A stretch of 41,923 nt of DNA from the NCBI GenBank assembly GCA_031280825.1, contig JAITGE010000034.1, forward strand, positions 1-41,923. Direction: 5' to 3'. Origin of the DNA: Oscillospiraceae bacterium (GTDB taxonomy: Bacteria; Bacillota; Clostridia; Oscillospirales; Acutalibacteraceae). The position numbers and the translations under genes are program-made. Within the stretch, counting starts at the first letter, position 1. Each line of letters starts with the position of its first letter. Under the pieces are notes generated by a model. That model saw only the letters and a list, made by a program, of their open reading frames with translations. It searched no databases and had not been told where the DNA came from. This document shows positions 39,986-41,923 of the stretch, one piece after another.

Positions 39986-41125
39986 TCAGGCGGGCGCTTC
40001 TTCTTTTTTTGTGTCTTTGCTCACTGGTGTTTCCTCGCAGTTTTCGGCGCCGTTTTCTGTTGGCTCGTCGAAGTATTTTTTGTTGTGTAAATAGGCTGCT
40101 GATTGCGGACGCAACAGTCCCGCCCGGTCATTCCATTTGACTGCCTCCTCCCGCTGTCCCAGGCGGTCGCAGCAAACGCACAATTGCAGGAAAGGCAGGT
40201 AGCCATAGCAATCCTCCAGCACAAACGCGCCGCTGACGTCGTTTCTTTCGCTCAGCAGTGCCGCGCGATACCAGTAGGAGGCGCGTTTGAATTGATCCCT
40301 TGCAAAATAATAATAACCTAACTCGCAGCAGATTTCCGCGCGCGGCGTATCATAGTGGAAGGATCGCAGCAGAGCCTGCAGCGCTTTTTCGGGATGCTCC
40401 AGCGCGGTTTCGCATTGCGCCAGAACCCGGCATGCCTCAATATTGTTTTCCATCCAGCCATTTCCATCTTTCAGAAATTTTTCAAAGGCGGCGATGGCGT
40501 CGGCGTAGCGGGCGGCGTAATATAACTCGCGGGCATAATAAAACTGCTCTCGCGGCGAAAAGGCGGCGCCTTTTTTCAGCAGCTTCTCAAACAGGCGCAG
40601 GTTGCGCAGAGGGTCACTTTTGCCCTTGCGGCGGTGCGTGACAGCGGCGTGGGAATGCGCAATGCGCCCGAACGGCGTGATCACCTCGTGAATCGCGCCT
40701 TCCCATTTTGCGGCAGGGCAATTGCGCACCACGCGTTCGCGAAAATAGCTGAAGGTCGGGTTGCCGTGTTCATCAAAAGCAATGTTGTATTTCATCATGA
40801 TGGTATCGTTATGCGGCAGGAGGGTTTCGCAGACGGCACGGAATTTTTCCGCATCCTCCGGTTGGATAATATCATCTGCGTCCAACCACATCAGATAATC
40901 ACCTGTACCCTTGGCAAACGCGAAGTTGCGCGCGGCGGCAAAATTATCAATCCATTCAAAATCATAGATGCGGTCGGTAAACTGGCTTGCGATCTCTTTG
41001 GTTTTATCGCTGCTGCCGGTGTCGACAATCACAATCTCATCGACCAAATCCTTGGCAGAGGCGAGGCAGCGCGCCAGGACCTGCTCTTCATTTTTAACGA
41101 TCATGCAAAGACTGATGGTCGGCAT
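39986..41125 (-). CDS. Family 2 glycosyltransferase with C-terminal helical (TPR-like) repeats
   Basis: The 379-residue protein has a GT-A domain (about 1-200): ISLCMIVKNEEQVLARCL, IVIVDTGSSDKT (nucleotide-sugar binding) and the metal motif WLDADD. Residues ~205-345 are paired helices of TPR type (FYYARELYYAARYADAIAAFEKFL, CELGYYYFARDQFKRASYWYRAALL). The C-terminal ~35 residues are acidic and disordered. This layout is frequent in Firmicutes and includes the SunS-type peptide S-glycosyltransferases, but most members glycosylate unknown targets. No signal peptide is present. ATG 41125 follows GAAAGGGG by ~7 nt. No glycan or bacteriocin cluster is next to it. Confidence 0.9.
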   Translation of the reverse strand: MPTISLCMIVKNEEQVLARCLASAKDLVDEIVIVDTGSSDKTKEIASQFTDRIYDFEWIDNFAAARNFAFAKGTGDYLMWLDADDIIQPEDAEKFRAVCETLLPHNDTIMMKYNIAFDEHGNPTFSYFRERVVRNCPAAKWEGAIHEVITPFGRIAHSHAAVTHRRKGKSDPLRNLRLFEKLLKKGAAFSPREQFYYARELYYAARYADAIAAFEKFLKDGNGWMENNIEACRVLAQCETALEHPEKALQALLRSFHYDTPRAEICCELGYYYFARDQFKRASYWYRAALLSERNDVSGAFVLEDCYGYLPFLQLCVCCDRLGQREEAVKWNDRAGLLRPQSAAYLHNKKYFDEPTENGAENCEETPVSKDTKKEEAPA

Positions 41126-41236
41126 AACAATAACCCCTTTCGGCAAATTCGTTGGCACTTTTATGCCTATGCGAAAGGGGGCGCGAAAAGAAGATGTCCG
41201 AAAGATTCTACCGTTTTTTGTCTGAGCGCGGTTGTT

Positions 41237-41779
41237 CTATTTTATAAAAATCGCGTAGTCGAGTATTACCTGACCTTTTTCATCCGGGGTTGTCCAACGC
41301 GGACAGTTGTAACGTTCGAAAAAGAGCTTGTAGCCGTTTGCATCATAGAAAAATTCCCAACCCTGCTTTTCCAGTTCCTCTTCGCAGCGATTGTGTTGAC
41401 TGAATATGCCGTCTTTTTCGCGACCGTGAAGCCAACACACACCTACTTCGCCGGCAGGCAAATCCAATGCGGCAAAACCCTCCGGCACGGGGCTTTTCGA
41501 GGAAACAAACAGCCCGATCCAGTATTCAAAGTCTTCGTCATTCCCGTTGCAACGCATGAAACCGAGGAAACCGCTCTCCGCTGCGCCCGTCGGCTGTGGA
41601 AGCGCTTCAAGCTGCTCAAACCAATCGTTTTCAAACCATGTGTGCCAGTGCGCTCCGTAGCCGCCGTTCACGCGGTCTGTGTTTGTATATTTTTTCCCAA
41701 CGAGCTTTAACGCGGGCAACGTCTCGCGATGAACGTTCTGAATTTCAACTTTATGACGCCGATTGTGTCTGTGCAACAT
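41237..41779 (-). CDS. GyrI-like/AraC-type effector-binding domain protein, stand-alone
   Basis: The 180-residue protein looks like a single GyrI-like small-molecule-binding domain: VEIQNVHRETLPALKLVGKKY at the N-terminus, EYWIGLFVSS, FAALDLPAGEVGVCWLHG, and a C-terminal beta pair ending VILDYAIFIK. There is no DNA-binding domain, so it is not a full AraC regulator; stand-alone members may bind or hydrolyse xenobiotics. GAGAGGG lies 6-7 nt before ATG 41779; a longer frame upstream crosses the promoter and is not used. Confidence 0.8.
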   Translation of the reverse strand: MLHRHNRRHKVEIQNVHRETLPALKLVGKKYTNTDRVNGGYGAHWHTWFENDWFEQLEALPQPTGAAESGFLGFMRCNGNDEDFEYWIGLFVSSKSPVPEGFAALDLPAGEVGVCWLHGREKDGIFSQHNRCEEELEKQGWEFFYDANGYKLFFERYNCPRWTTPDEKGQVILDYAIFIK

Positions 41780-41804
41780 ACGCTTTCCCTCTCTTTCTCC
41801 ATGG

Positions 41805-41833
41805 ACTATACCACACAACCAGAGGGAAGTCAA
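41805..41833 (-). promoter_or_regulatory. Promoter of the GyrI-like gene
   Basis: On the minus strand TTGACT (41833-41828), a 17-nt spacer and TATAGT (41810-41805). Start near 41798, leader about 20 nt. The remaining ~90 bases to the window end show nothing I can call. Confidence 0.72.
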
Positions 41834-41923
41834 GCAAAAACAGAAAAAAAGTTCGAGAAATTTATGTTCGGCTAGCTTGGGGAGCGGCACGCCCGGCAAC
41901 GTTGTTAAAACCGGTGAAAAAAC

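Noticed and set aside
39986-41125. Glycosyltransferase as part of a sublancin-type glycopeptide bacteriocin locus
   Set aside because: SunS-like architecture is common; no precursor peptide, peptidase-transporter or disulfide oxidase gene is nearby, and the cysteine-rich gene is about 3.3 kb away with other units between.

Overview
The window looks like a chromosomal segment of a Gram-positive, moderately GC-rich anaerobe of the Clostridia, probably an uncultured Oscillospiraceae/Ruminococcaceae-type gut or rumen bacterium. The evidence is indirect: the lon-ysxC (engB) gene pair typical of Firmicutes, a PdaC-like deacetylase lipoprotein, a CotH-type protein, GTP-dependent PEP carboxykinase, class II xylose isomerase, strong AGGAGG-type ribosome sites, and sigma-A-like promoters that nearly all have a 17-nt spacer. 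No rRNA, tRNA, CRISPR array, prophage or intact insertion sequence was seen.

Layout. 1-591: remnant of an ISAs1-family transposase running off the left edge. 680-4124 (+): operon of an FGGY sugar kinase, an orphan hisE and a membrane-anchored M20 peptidase. 4175-11722 (-): tyrS, tsaC/sua5, a coaE-nitroreductase fusion, a lamin-tail/CotH lipoprotein and a PdaC-like deacetylase lipoprotein, all close together and probably read from the tyrS promoter. 11715-15229 (-): sugar operon of a ThuA-like protein, a Gfo/Idh/MocA oxidoreductase and xylA, closed by a hairpin terminator whose end overlaps the tyrS promoter. 15348-20557 (+): carA followed by a 1349-residue carB-dapF fusion. 20749-21924 (+): a lipoprotein of unknown function with a bidirectional terminator. 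21955-26452 (-): a GH29 fucosidase, lon and engB from one clear promoter. 26538-32033 (-): an operon of two TIM-barrel sugar isomerases flanking a ComEC-like metallo-beta-lactamase protein, then a large secreted X2/SGNH esterase. 32092-34186 (+): secreted protein of unknown function. 34201-37123: Lhr-like helicase (-), a divergent 83-residue peptide with 18 cysteines (+), and a small HTH regulator (-). 37197-41833: YcaC-like hydrolase (-), pckG (+), a GT2 glycosyltransferase with a helical-repeat tail (-), and a GyrI-like effector-binding protein (-).

How it fits together. The window mixes housekeeping genes (tyrosyl-tRNA charging, t6A synthesis, CoA, pyrimidine/arginine and lysine/peptidoglycan precursors, proteolysis, gluconeogenesis) with carbohydrate-scavenging modules (fucosidase, carbohydrate esterase, sugar isomerases, xylose isomerase, sugar kinase). 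The most unusual points are two in-frame fusions of normally separate enzymes (CarB-DapF and CoaE-nitroreductase) and the cysteine-rich repeat peptide, which has a 16-bp palindrome in its divergent promoter region. All family names come from reading motifs by eye; no database search was possible.
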